Assembly: GCA_003560175.1 (NCBI GenBank)
Contig: PWIZ01000337.1
Coordinates: forward strand, 1-7,620
DNA length: 7,620 nt
From: Halomonas sp.
GTDB lineage: Bacteria > Pseudomonadota > Gammaproteobacteria > Pseudomonadales > Halomonadaceae
Direction: 5' to 3'
Part shown: positions 1 to 5,323 of the stretch, piece by piece
Position numbering within the stretch: position 1 is the first letter of the stretch
Layout: each line of letters starts with the position of its first letter
Position numbers and translations under genes: made by a program
The notes under the pieces: generated by a model
What the model saw: only the letters and a program-made list of their open reading frames with translations
What the model was told of the DNA's origin: nothing
Databases searched by the model: none

Positions 1-132
1 CTGGACGACACTGCCGAAAGGCTGCCGACGATTCACGTCAGCGGCGGTCGCCGCGGACTGGAGATCTGCCTGGCCACTGCCGACCTGCTGCGCCTCACCG
101 GCGCAAGGCTGGCCCCGCTCGCCAGGGGCTGA
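1..132 (+). CDS. ybaK: Cys-tRNA(Pro) deacylase YbaK/EbsC family, C-terminal end only
   Basis: The window opens inside a gene read in frame 1, giving 43 residues and a TGA at 130-132. The tail reads LPTIHVSGGRRGLEICLA followed by DLLRLTGA, which I recognise as the C-terminal signature of YbaK: E. coli YbaK has a closely matching VSGGKRGLDIELA stretch and an ADLAKI-type helix near its end. The family hydrolyses Cys-tRNA(Pro), made when prolyl-tRNA synthetase misacylates cysteine, in the cytoplasm, as a translation quality-control step. The conserved SGG-(K/R)-RG-L segment belongs to the deacylase fold. The start and most of the domain, including the catalytic lysine region, lie outside the window. 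The identification rests on recalled similarity over a short piece, but the motif is distinctive. The next gene on the same strand begins 90 bp downstream, so co-transcription is possible. Confidence 0.85.
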   Translation: MDDTAERLPTIHVSGGRRGLEICLATADLLRLTGARLAPLARG

Positions 133-186
133 GCCTGCGAGCCAAACGGTGCCCCACGCTGTCACAGAAAAAATAGCCGTCACGGT

Positions 187-210
187 CGATACTCGATTCC
201 CGATACCCGA
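187..210 (+). repeat. Short direct repeat just upstream of the ribosome binding site
   Basis: Two 10-bp copies, CGATACTCGA at 187-196 and CGATACCCGA at 201-210, differ at one base and have a 14-bp period. They end one base before the AGGAGG of the next gene. The 133-210 spacer otherwise shows no convincing -35/-10 pair and no clear terminator. The repeat could be a protein-binding site or chance; nothing here decides. Confidence 0.4.
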
Positions 211-222
211 CAGGAGGTGGTC

Positions 223-549
223 ATGGCCATCCGCTACGATCTCTGGCTGGACCCCGACAACGTCGCCCGGCACCGCGCCGTGGAGGCGAACCTGATACGC
301 TTTTTCGTCGAGCGCTTCGCTGACTATCCCCATATCCGCTTGTTCGGCGCCGACCCCTACGATTATGATGCGCCGTTCAATCGACTCTACGACGTGCTGA
401 TGGCCAGGGCCACCGACTACTGCGAGCGGGAATGGCGCTATACGCCTACCCCCGAGCAGCTCAATCGCGCCTTCTTCCTGGCCGTCGGCCAGTCCAACAA
501 GTTTCTACGGGACCCCGACGATGGTGATCCGCAACGATCAGATTCCTGA
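223..549 (+). CDS. Conserved-looking hypothetical protein, 108 residues
   Basis: I do not recognise this protein. It starts MAIRYDLWLDPDNVARHR and is a soluble-looking, aromatic-rich alpha-type protein with many Tyr, Phe, Arg and Asp residues, no signal peptide and no membrane segment. The ATG at 223 is preferred because AGGAGG at 212-217 lies 5 bases before it. A GTG at 217 is in frame but overlaps that Shine-Dalgarno sequence, so it is unlikely. The last 29 bp overlap the start of the DUF501 gene in another frame, which suggests translational coupling and a shared transcript. The C-terminal tail (from about residue 95, Asp/Pro/Ser-rich) lies in the overlap and is probably unstructured. Coding status is supported by the strong ribosome binding site, the codon usage typical of the region and the tight junction with the next gene. 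Function is unknown. Confidence 0.75.
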   Translation: MAIRYDLWLDPDNVARHRAVEANLIRFFVERFADYPHIRLFGADPYDYDAPFNRLYDVLMARATDYCEREWRYTPTPEQLNRAFFLAVGQSNKFLRDPDDGDPQRSDS

Positions 550-1066
550 CGAGCGCCAGCTGGCAATCATCACCGCACAGCTGGGGCGCGCACCGCGCGG
601 CATTGAAGCCGTGGCAGCCACCGACAGCGAGGGCACCCCGCTGGTACTGCGCATGGCGCCGATCATCGACGGAAAACCCTTCCCGACTCTTTATTGGCTC
701 TGTTCCGAGCGGCTCAAGGTGGAGATCTCGCACATCGAGGCTGCCGGGGTGATCAAGCAGCTCGAGGCGCGCCTGCAGGAGGAGCCAGAGTTCCTCGCCG
801 CCTACCATGCCAGCCACCGGGACTACGTGGCGACTCGTTGGCGCATTATGAGCGAGGCACAAAAGGCTGAGATAATCCGGCTGGGCTATGATGGCGTGCT
901 CACTGAGCGTGGCATCGGCGGCATCGCCAACTGGGACCAGGTGCGCTGCCTGCATACCCAGTACGCCCATCACCTCTGCGGCGACAATGTCATCGGCCAG
1001 TGGATGGACGCTGTGTACGGCGTGGCCGACTGCCTGCCTGGAGGGTCCCGACCCCACTCCCCCTGA
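521..1066 (+). CDS. DUF501 family protein
   Basis: This 181-residue protein carries the hallmarks I associate with DUF501 (septum formation initiator-neighbour family in actinobacteria, also found in gammaproteobacteria). LGRAPRG lies at residues 21-27, PFPTLYWL at 53-60 followed by an I-x-x-IE-x-x-G-x-I segment, and GIGGI at 131-135 precedes VRCLHTQYAHHL at 141-152. The conserved Cys143-Leu-His145 and surrounding histidines could suggest a metal or catalytic site, but the family has no established reaction that I know of, so none is assigned. No signal peptide or membrane helix is visible, so it should be cytoplasmic. The start at 521 has only a weak GGGA at 509-512 and overlaps the preceding gene by 29 bp, as expected for coupled translation; GTG at 524 is an alternative. 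The antisense open frame across 461-1057 is a codon-bias shadow. Confidence 0.85.
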   Translation: MVIRNDQIPDERQLAIITAQLGRAPRGIEAVAATDSEGTPLVLRMAPIIDGKPFPTLYWLCSERLKVEISHIEAAGVIKQLEARLQEEPEFLAAYHASHRDYVATRWRIMSEAQKAEIIRLGYDGVLTERGIGGIANWDQVRCLHTQYAHHLCGDNVIGQWMDAVYGVADCLPGGSRPHSP

Positions 1067-1108
1067 TCATGAAACGCCCCATTCTCAACGCCCACCAAGG
1101 AGCCCCCG

Positions 1109-1231
1109 ATGTACGTCGATACCCATGTCGTTGCCAGCCTCGCCCTGATCGCCAGCATGCTCGTGATCACCGGCATTGGCATCAAACTGCTGCGTCAGGC
1201 CATGAAGCGCGACGCCGAGGCCACCCGCTGA
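1109..1231 (+). CDS. Small single-pass membrane peptide, 40 residues
   Basis: A 40-codon reading frame starts at ATG 1109, with AAGGAG at 1097-1102 placed 6 bases upstream, and stops at TGA 1229-1231. The product starts MYVDTHVVAS, has a continuous hydrophobic stretch at about residues 7-28 (Val, Ala, Leu, Ile, Met, Gly) and ends in a charged tail with RQAMKRDAE. The basic tail after the helix predicts a single inner-membrane span with the C-terminus in the cytoplasm (positive-inside rule). It lies 42 bp after the DUF501 stop and 22 bp before a hairpin, so it is probably the last gene of that transcript. I do not recognise a family. Good ribosome binding site, sensible topology and the terminator placement support a real small gene; conservation could not be tested. 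The longer overlapping frame from ATG 1069 has no ribosome binding site and an arginine/proline-rich shadow-like sequence. Confidence 0.7.
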   Translation: MYVDTHVVASLALIASMLVITGIGIKLLRQAMKRDAEATR

Positions 1232-1253
1232 AGATACCGGCCAGCGACACCCG

Positions 1254-1281
1254 CGAAGGGCGCCCCTCCAGGCGTCCTTCG
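1254..1281 (+). terminator. Hairpin, probable terminator after the small membrane gene
   Basis: CGAAGGGCGCC at 1254-1264 pairs with GGCGTCCTTCG at 1271-1281, giving an 11-bp stem with one G-T (G-U) pair and a 6-base loop. The following bases TCGTTT are only weakly T-rich, so this is an imperfect intrinsic terminator. Its place directly after the last gene of the first plus-strand group fits that role. Confidence 0.6.
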
Positions 1282-1306
1282 TCGTTTCCGGAGATGGGAA
1301 AGACTT

Positions 1307-1327
1307 GCGGCGACAGGCCCTCGCCGC
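1307..1327 (+). other. GC-rich hairpin upstream of the LOG gene
   Basis: GCGGCGA at 1307-1313 and TCGCCGC at 1321-1327 form a perfect 7-bp stem with a 7-base loop. There is no T tract. It lies between the upstream terminator and the tandem repeat array, so it may be in the leader of the LOG transcript, or overlap its promoter. A weak TTGCGG at 1305-1310 is the only -35-like element and has no good -10 partner. Confidence 0.35.
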
Positions 1328-1337
1328 CAGCATAAGG

Positions 1338-1429
1338 CCCCTGCTAGGAGGTAAAAAGCGCCCCTGCTAGGAGGTAAAAAGCGCCCCTGCCAGGAGGCAA
1401 AAAACGCCTCTGCCAAGGAGAAGAGCATG
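1338..1429 (+). repeat. 23-bp tandem array, four units, each with a Shine-Dalgarno-like core
   Basis: Units lie at 1338-1360, 1361-1383, 1384-1406 and 1407-1429, all exactly 23 bp. Units 1 and 2 are identical (CCCCTGCTAGGAGGTAAAAA plus GCG). Unit 3 differs at three positions (CTAGGAGGTA becomes CCAGGAGGCA, and a later G becomes A). Unit 4 is diverged, matching unit 3 at 14 of 23 positions, and contains the functional signals of the LOG gene: AAGGAG at 1415-1420 and the ATG at 1427-1429, which form its last three bases. The array thus looks like duplication of the ribosome-binding region, producing three upstream AGGAGG copies followed by A-rich spacers but no start codon at the matching position (GCG, GCG, ACG). 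It may act as ribosome standby sites, or be a length-variable tract, or be neutral. Confidence 0.9.
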
Positions 1430-1981
1430 CCAAGATTCTGCGTCTATCTGGGTTCACGGGACGGCCACGACCCACAATTTCGCGAGACCGCCCGCGAACT
1501 GGGGCGCGAGCTGGCCCAGCGCGGCCATACCCTGGTCTATGGCGGCGCCCGCATCGGTCTGATGGGCGCCCTGGCGGATGCTGCCCTGGCCGGGGGGGGT
1601 GAGGTCGTCGGCGTGATGCCGGACCACCTGGTGGAGCGCGAACAGGCCCACCGCGGCCTTACCGAGCTGATCCGGGTGCGCAACATGCACGAGCGCAAGG
1701 CCAGTATGGCCACCCACGCCGACGCCTTCGTGGTGCTACCCGGCGGCATCGGCACCCTGGAGGAATTCTTCGAGGTCTGGACCTGGCACTACCTGGGACT
1801 CCACGACAAGCCCATCGGCGTGCTCGACAGCGCCGGTTTCTACAGCCCCCTGCTGACCTTCCTCGACAGCACCGTGGAGCACGGCTTTCTCAACGCCCGC
1901 ACCCGGGCCGAGCTTTTCGATGCCGCCGAGCCGAGCGAACTGCTGGACATCCTCGAGGCGCGTCTTGTCGAGCCGGCCTAA
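1427..1981 (+). CDS. LOG family (TIGR00730) nucleoside 5'-monophosphate phosphoribohydrolase
   Basis: The 184-residue product is a Rossmann-fold LOG protein of normal length. It shows the three family signatures in order: YGGARIGLMG at residues 38-47, MHERKASM at 87-94 with the conserved Arg90-Lys91, and PGGIGTLEE at 105-113, the nucleotide-binding loop with the catalytic-type glutamate. Members cleave the N-glycosidic bond of cytokinin riboside monophosphates or of AMP-like nucleotides, releasing base and ribose 5-phosphate; bacterial members often act in purine nucleotide turnover, and the true substrate cannot be read from sequence. It is cytoplasmic. The start at 1427 follows AAGGAG at 1415-1420 with a 6-base spacer, inside the last unit of a tandem array. 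The stop is 9 bp from the stop of the convergent exonuclease gene, with no terminator between. The nearest name is 'Lonely Guy' type protein; misannotation as lysine decarboxylase is common for this family. Confidence 0.93.
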   Translation: MPRFCVYLGSRDGHDPQFRETARELGRELAQRGHTLVYGGARIGLMGALADAALAGGGEVVGVMPDHLVEREQAHRGLTELIRVRNMHERKASMATHADAFVVLPGGIGTLEEFFEVWTWHYLGLHDKPIGVLDSAGFYSPLLTFLDSTVEHGFLNARTRAELFDAAEPSELLDILEARLVEPA

Positions 1982-1990
1982 CAAAGCGGG

Positions 1991-2491
1991 TCAAGCGTCG
2001 TCGACCAGTTCGCGGGTGCGCTGATAGGTGAGCTGGAGCAGGCGGGCATCCTCGCTGGCGCGATGGCGACGAATTCCCATCTCGGCCACGAGCGCCTCGC
2101 GGGTGGCGTGCCAAAGGGCAAGCTGCCCCTCGCTGAGCAACTTTCGCAGCGCCTCCAGGCGGAAGGCCGGCAGCATGCCGGCGTGGTGGAAGAGCAGAGA
2201 CAGCCAGGTGTTATCATAGCCCCAGCTATCACTGTAGGCGATGCCGAGCTCGCCGAGCTCGTCGTTGAGCCAGCAGGCTACCTGGCGCACCGGGTGCCCC
2301 TCGCGATGCAGCCGCGCACGGCTGATGCCGTGCAGGAGTTCGGCCTTGGGATCCCAGTGGGTCCATTCAGGCAGGGGAAGGATCAAGAAGGCACAGCTAC
2401 TGCCGTCGGGGCGAGCCAGGCCGACCTCGATGGGGTAGCTGCCACGCCCAAACCCGGACGCCTCGATATCGAGCAGTGTCGGTAGCGTCAC
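1991..2491 (-). CDS. DEDDh-type 3'-5' exonuclease domain protein (RNase T/DnaQ superfamily)
   Basis: The 166-residue product is essentially a single exonuclease fold. Motif ExoI is LLDIEASG with Asp8 and Glu10, ExoII is SWGYDNTWL with Asp93, and ExoIII is HRASED with His143 and Asp148 (H-x4-D). This gives the complete DEDDh set of metal-binding acidic residues and the general-base histidine, so the enzyme is predicted to be active, removing nucleotides from 3' ends of DNA or RNA with two Mg2+ or Mn2+ ions. The natural substrate is not evident; it is shorter than RNase T or oligoribonuclease and lacks their recognisable specificity segments as far as I can recall. The start is a GTG at 2491-2489; the upstream frame closes at a TAA (2521-2519) with no better start, and only a weak GAGGA (2510-2506) precedes it. 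The Sel1-repeat gene lies 71 bp upstream on the same strand, so the two may share a transcript. Confidence 0.85.
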   Translation of the reverse strand: MTLPTLLDIEASGFGRGSYPIEVGLARPDGSSCAFLILPLPEWTHWDPKAELLHGISRARLHREGHPVRQVACWLNDELGELGIAYSDSWGYDNTWLSLLFHHAGMLPAFRLEALRKLLSEGQLALWHATREALVAEMGIRRHRASEDARLLQLTYQRTRELVDDA

Positions 2492-2562
2492 GGGAGCGCG
2501 GATCCTCGAGGCCGAAGCTTATGAAGGGAGAGGGCCGGCGCGGCGCCACACCCGGCGTTGAC

Positions 2563-3078
2563 CTAGTGTCGCGTCTCGGCTTCGCCGCTGTCCAGCACAT
2601 CACCCAGGTCGATGGCCTGGTCGGCCAGCTGCTGCCAGTGGGTGGCGCGCTCGTCATCCAACGGCAGGCCAAGCTGGCCCTCGCGGTAGGCACGGGCCAG
2701 GCGGGCGGCGGCCAGGGGATGGCCATCCTCACCCGCGCGGGCATACCAGGTCACGGCGTGGTCGTCGCGGCGCGGGTATAGGGCACAGCCGTTCTCGTAG
2801 ATCTGACCAGCCTGGTATTGGGCGCGGACGTCTCCGGCCTGGGCCGCCTCCAGCACATAGCGAGCACCGCGGGCCTTGTCCTGAGGCGTCAGACCGCGGT
2901 GGAAGAGCATATGGCCATAGACGGAGAGCGCCGGCGGATGCCCGGCATTGGCGCAACGCTGGAAGAGATGCATGGTCAGCCGCTGCGTGCGCGGCGAGCG
3001 AGGCAGCCAGCGAGTATGGAACAACTGCTCCGCCAGGCGGTATTCGAGCCGGGTGAACAGTGATGATGCCTGTATCAT
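2563..3078 (-). CDS. Sel1-like repeat protein
   Basis: The 171-residue product contains three consecutive Sel1-like (TPR-related) helical repeats, roughly at residues 47-82, 83-118 and 119-153. Each carries the pattern A-x-x-x-x-G/A-x-x-Y/L followed by ARAYREG- or AAQAGD-like segments: HPPALSVYGHMLFHRG, RAQYQAGQIYENG and HPLAAARLARAYREG. Such repeats form a curved scaffold for protein-protein contacts; no enzyme activity is expected. The N-terminal 45 residues are basic and aromatic (RLEYRLAEQLFHTRWLPRSPR) without a convincing signal peptide or lipobox, so location is probably cytoplasmic, possibly membrane-associated. ATG 3078-3076 has no strong Shine-Dalgarno sequence; the nearest purine-rich string (CAGGAC) is about 11 bases upstream. 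It precedes the exonuclease gene and may be co-transcribed with it. A longer antisense frame running through 3496 on this strand is a shadow of tas. Confidence 0.82.
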   Translation of the reverse strand: MIQASSLFTRLEYRLAEQLFHTRWLPRSPRTQRLTMHLFQRCANAGHPPALSVYGHMLFHRGLTPQDKARGARYVLEAAQAGDVRAQYQAGQIYENGCALYPRRDDHAVTWYARAGEDGHPLAAARLARAYREGQLGLPLDDERATHWQQLADQAIDLGDVLDSGEAETRH

Positions 3079-3232
3079 GGCCAGTTACCGGGTCCTGTTG
3101 GTGCGAAAAAAGACGCTTACCACCCTGTGCGCAGCGGCGGCTCCGTAAGAAACTTGACCGCTCCCTAGGCTTCTGAAAGCGGAAACGGCGGCCAGCATAC
3201 GCCCGCCCCGCCCGGGACTCAACCCTGGCCAT

Positions 3233-3262
3233 TTGCCGCCCCTCCCGGGCTGCCGCTACCAT
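3233..3262 (+). promoter_or_regulatory. Possible sigma-70 promoter for tas
   Basis: TTGCCG at 3233-3238 and TACCAT at 3257-3262 are separated by 18 bases and each match the consensus at four of six positions. This would start transcription near 3269, about 34 bases before the tas ATG. The rest of the 224-bp divergent spacer (3079-3302) shows no better pair on either strand; TTGACC at 3154-3159 has no -10 partner, and I found no clear promoter for the minus-strand Sel1 gene. Confidence 0.35.
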
Positions 3263-3302
3263 GCCAACTTGCACATTCGCAGATCCGGCAAGGGAGTAGA
3301 GA

Positions 3303-4334
3303 ATGCAGACGCGACCGCTGGGCACCACCGGCATCGAGGTCAGCCGCCTGTGCCTTGGCACCATGACCTTCGGCGAGCAGAACAGCGAGGCCGAGGCCCA
3401 TGAGCAGCTCGACCGCGCCGTGACCTTCGGCATCAACTTCATCGACACCGCCGAGATGTACCCTGTGCCGCCGAAGGCAGAGACCCAGGGCCGCACCGAA
3501 CGCTATATCGGCAGCTGGCTAAAGCAGCGCGGCAGCAGAGACGACGTGATCATCGCCACCAAGGCGTCGGGGCCGGGCCTCGAGCATATTCGCGGCGGCC
3601 CGCGGCTGACTCGCGATCACCTTCACCAGGCCGCCGACGAGAGCCTCGCCCGCCTGCAAACGGACTACGTCGACCTCTACCAGCTGCACTGGCCGGACCG
3701 GAAGACCAACTTCTTCGGCAAACTGGGCTACCCGTATGACGAGGACGAGGACACTACGCCGCTGGAGGAGACCCTCACCGCCCTCAAGGAGTTGGTGGAT
3801 GCCGGCAAGGTGCGCGCCATCGGGCTCTCCAACGACACCCCCTGGGGCGTGATGCGCGCCCTGCAGCTGGCCGAAACACTCGACCTGCCGCGGGTCGCCT
3901 CGGTGCAGAACCCCTACAACCTGCTCAACCGCACCTTCGAGGTAGGCCTGGCCGAGATCGCCCATCGTGAGCGGGTAGGCCTGCTGGCCTACTCGCCGCT
4001 GGCCTTCGGGGTACTCTCCGGCAAGTACCTCGAGGGTGCCCGCCCCGAGGGCGCGCGACTGACCCTGTTTGAGCGCTTCCAGCGCTATACCAACCCCCAG
4101 GCCGAGGCGGCCACCGCCGAGTACGTGCGGATCGCCCGCGATGCCGGCCTGGACCCGGCCCAGATGGCGCTGGCCTTCGTCAATTCGCGCCCCTTCCTGA
4201 CCAGCAACATCATCGGCGCCACCAGCATGGAGCAGTTCGAGAGCAACCTGGAGAGCGAGGCACTCAAGCTCGACCAGGACGTGCTCGAGGCCATCGAGGC
4301 GGTGCATCGTCGCCAGCCCAACCCGGCACCCTGA
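3303..4334 (+). CDS. tas: NADP(H)-dependent aldo-keto reductase, Tas type
   Basis: The 343-residue product matches E. coli Tas (346 residues in my recollection) along its whole length, including [15 protein letters not shown] near residues 19-33, AEMYPVPP and FGKLGY. The aldo-keto reductase tetrad is complete: Asp48 and Tyr53 in FIDTAEMY, Lys87 in IIATKAS and His129 in YQLHW. The family uses an (alpha/beta)8 barrel and NADPH to reduce carbonyl groups of aldehydes or ketones in the cytoplasm; the physiological substrate of Tas is not settled, although in E. coli it was linked to rescue of a tyrosine auxotroph. AGGGAG at 3291-3296 sits 6 bases before the ATG. Residues 146-150 (DEDED) replace less charged residues of the E. 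coli protein, consistent with a salt-adapted host. The following gene, yaaA, lies 101 bp downstream and has its own promoter. Confidence 0.93.
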   Translation: MQTRPLGTTGIEVSRLCLGTMTFGEQNSEAEAHEQLDRAVTFGINFIDTAEMYPVPPKAETQGRTERYIGSWLKQRGSRDDVIIATKASGPGLEHIRGGPRLTRDHLHQAADESLARLQTDYVDLYQLHWPDRKTNFFGKLGYPYDEDEDTTPLEETLTALKELVDAGKVRAIGLSNDTPWGVMRALQLAETLDLPRVASVQNPYNLLNRTFEVGLAEIAHRERVGLLAYSPLAFGVLSGKYLEGARPEGARLTLFERFQRYTNPQAEAATAEYVRIARDAGLDPAQMALAFVNSRPFLTSNIIGATSMEQFESNLESEALKLDQDVLEAIEAVHRRQPNPAP

Positions 4335-4356
4335 ACCGCGCGGCGCCACGGTCGCC

Positions 4357-4377
4357 GGGCTATCGCCACGATAGCCC
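4357..4377 (+). terminator. Hairpin between tas and yaaA
   Basis: GGGCTATCG (4357-4365) and CGATAGCCC (4369-4377) are perfectly complementary over 9 bp, with the loop CCA. There is no T tract after it, so it would be at best a weak or factor-assisted terminator for tas. It ends 21 bases upstream of the yaaA -10 element, covering the -35 position, so it could instead be an operator for that promoter. Confidence 0.45.
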
Positions 4378-4394
4378 AATGGCCGCGGCGCCCT

Positions 4395-4403
4395 TGGTAT
4401 ACT
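4395..4403 (+). promoter_or_regulatory. Extended -10 promoter element for yaaA
   Basis: TGGTATACT at 4395-4403 is a good extended -10 box (TGn followed by TATACT, five of six to consensus). The -35 position, around 4375-4380, is not consensus, as is usual for extended -10 promoters. Predicted initiation is near 4410, about 26 bases before the yaaA start codon. This placement also excludes the in-frame ATG at 4379 as the translation start. Confidence 0.65.
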
Positions 4404-4435
4404 CGGCGCACTTTCACAGCATCAGGAGCGCCCCC

Positions 4436-5215
4436 ATGCTGAGCGTGATCTCGCCTGCCAAAACGCTGGACTTCGAGACCCCGGCCACCACCGCCACGCA
4501 CACCCAGCCGGACTTCCTCGACCGCAGCCGCGAGTTAATCGAGATCCTGCGCGACTATTCTCCCCAGCGGCTCGCCGAGCTGATGGGCATCAGCGACAAG
4601 CTGGCTGCCCTCAACGCCGCGCGCTTCGCTGAGTGGCACACTCCCTTCACCGCGGAAAACGCCAAGCCCGCCGCCCAGGCCTTCCAGGGCGACGTCTACG
4701 TGGGCCTCGAGGCGGAGACCTTCAGCGACGACGACAACGCCTTTGCCCAGGCGCACCTGCGCATCCTCTCCGGGCTCTACGGCCTGCTGCGCCCGCTGGA
4801 CCTGATCCAGCCCTACCGCCTGGAGATGGGGACTAAACTGGAGAATCAGACCGGTCGCGATCTATACGCTTTCTGGAAAGCCACCCTTACCGGGGAGCTC
4901 GACCGCGCAGTGGCACAAAGTGGCAGCCCGGTGCTGGTCAATCTCGCCTCCAACGAGTACTTCAAGGCGATCGATCCGAAAGAACTCCAGGCACGGGTGA
5001 TCACCCCGGTGTTCAAGGACGAGAAGAACGGGAAACTCAAGATCATCAGCTTCTACGCCAAGAAGGCCCGCGGCCTGATGGCAGCCTGGATGATCCGCGA
5101 GCGCTTGGACGACCCCGAGGGACTGAAGGACTTCAACGTCGCCGGCTACGCCTACAACCCGGCCATGAGCGAAGGCGACACCCTGGTCTTTACCCGCCCC
5201 GAAGGCGATGCCTGA
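4436..5215 (+). CDS. yaaA: Peroxide stress resistance protein YaaA
   Basis: The 259-residue product matches E. coli YaaA (258 residues) over its full length. It begins [16 protein letters not shown], the signature N-terminus of the family, followed by [13 protein letters not shown] at about 52-64, [20 protein letters not shown] at 112-131 and [10 protein letters not shown] at 204-213. In E. coli YaaA limits free intracellular iron during hydrogen peroxide stress and so protects DNA and proteins from Fenton chemistry; structural work on the family describes a DNA-binding-type fold. It is cytoplasmic. I chose ATG 4436, with AGGAG at 4424-4428 spaced 7 bases, because it gives the family's N-terminus; an in-frame ATG at 4379 lies upstream of the promoter. 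In E. coli the gene belongs to the OxyR regulon; I cannot identify an OxyR site here. REP-like palindromes follow the stop. Confidence 0.96.
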   Translation: MLSVISPAKTLDFETPATTATHTQPDFLDRSRELIEILRDYSPQRLAELMGISDKLAALNAARFAEWHTPFTAENAKPAAQAFQGDVYVGLEAETFSDDDNAFAQAHLRILSGLYGLLRPLDLIQPYRLEMGTKLENQTGRDLYAFWKATLTGELDRAVAQSGSPVLVNLASNEYFKAIDPKELQARVITPVFKDEKNGKLKIISFYAKKARGLMAAWMIRERLDDPEGLKDFNVAGYAYNPAMSEGDTLVFTRPEGDA

Positions 5216-5222
5216 CTGACCC

Positions 5223-5247
5223 GGAGCCGGACCTGTACCAGCGATGG
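5223..5247 (+). repeat. Degenerate REP-like element
   Basis: GGAGCCGGACCTGTACCAGC followed by GATGG resembles the two better elements downstream (GGAGCC..., central arms, GCGAT tail), in plus orientation. Its stem is imperfect: GCCGG pairs with CCAGC with one mismatch. It begins 8 bases after the yaaA stop and is probably a decayed copy of the same family. Confidence 0.5.
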
Positions 5248-5259
5248 ATGGCGATGAAA

Positions 5260-5285
5260 CCATCGCCCGACAAGTCGGGCTCCTA
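5260..5285 (-). repeat. REP-like palindromic element, minus orientation
   Basis: Read on the minus strand it is TAGGAG followed by GCCCGAC-TT-GTCGGGC and a GATGG tail. The palindrome (plus-strand 5265-5280) has 7-bp perfect arms and a 2-base centre. It shares the TAGGAG head, the palindrome layout and the GAT tail with the element at 5324-5349. Its tail also pairs with adjacent GGCGATG (5250-5256) to make an alternative 7-bp hairpin with AAAC as loop, so two folds compete. As a pair downstream of yaaA the elements could act as a transcript 3' end or mRNA stabiliser. Confidence 0.75.
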
Positions 5286-5323
5286 TGATGCGAAAGACGG
5301 TGGATGACGCCCGCCAGAGTCGG

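Noticed and set aside
461..1057. 198-residue minus-strand open frame opposite the DUF501 gene
   Set aside because: It lies antisense to a recognisable family protein, has no ribosome binding site and reads as GC-bias shadow sequence.
3106..3116. AAAAAAGACGC, repeated at 7332-7342
   Set aside because: An 11-base match between two intergenic regions, with different flanks and no pairing structure, is probably chance.
2729..3496. 255-residue minus-strand frame overlapping the Sel1 gene and the 5' end of tas
   Set aside because: It is antisense to tas at one end and out of frame with the Sel1 repeats at the other; its Arg/Ser/Pro-rich sequence is typical of a shadow.
3519..4379. 286-residue minus-strand frame opposite tas
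   Set aside because: The plus strand encodes a full-length aldo-keto reductase with all four catalytic residues; the antisense frame is a codon-bias artefact.
4339..4392. Direct repeat CGCGGCGCC at 4339-4347 and 4384-4392 between tas and yaaA
   Set aside because: Short GC-only words recur often in a genome of this composition; the hairpin between them is better supported.
4379..4435. Extended N-terminus for YaaA from ATG 4379
   Set aside because: It begins upstream of the predicted promoter's -10 box; ATG 4436 has AGGAG at the right spacing and gives the family N-terminus.
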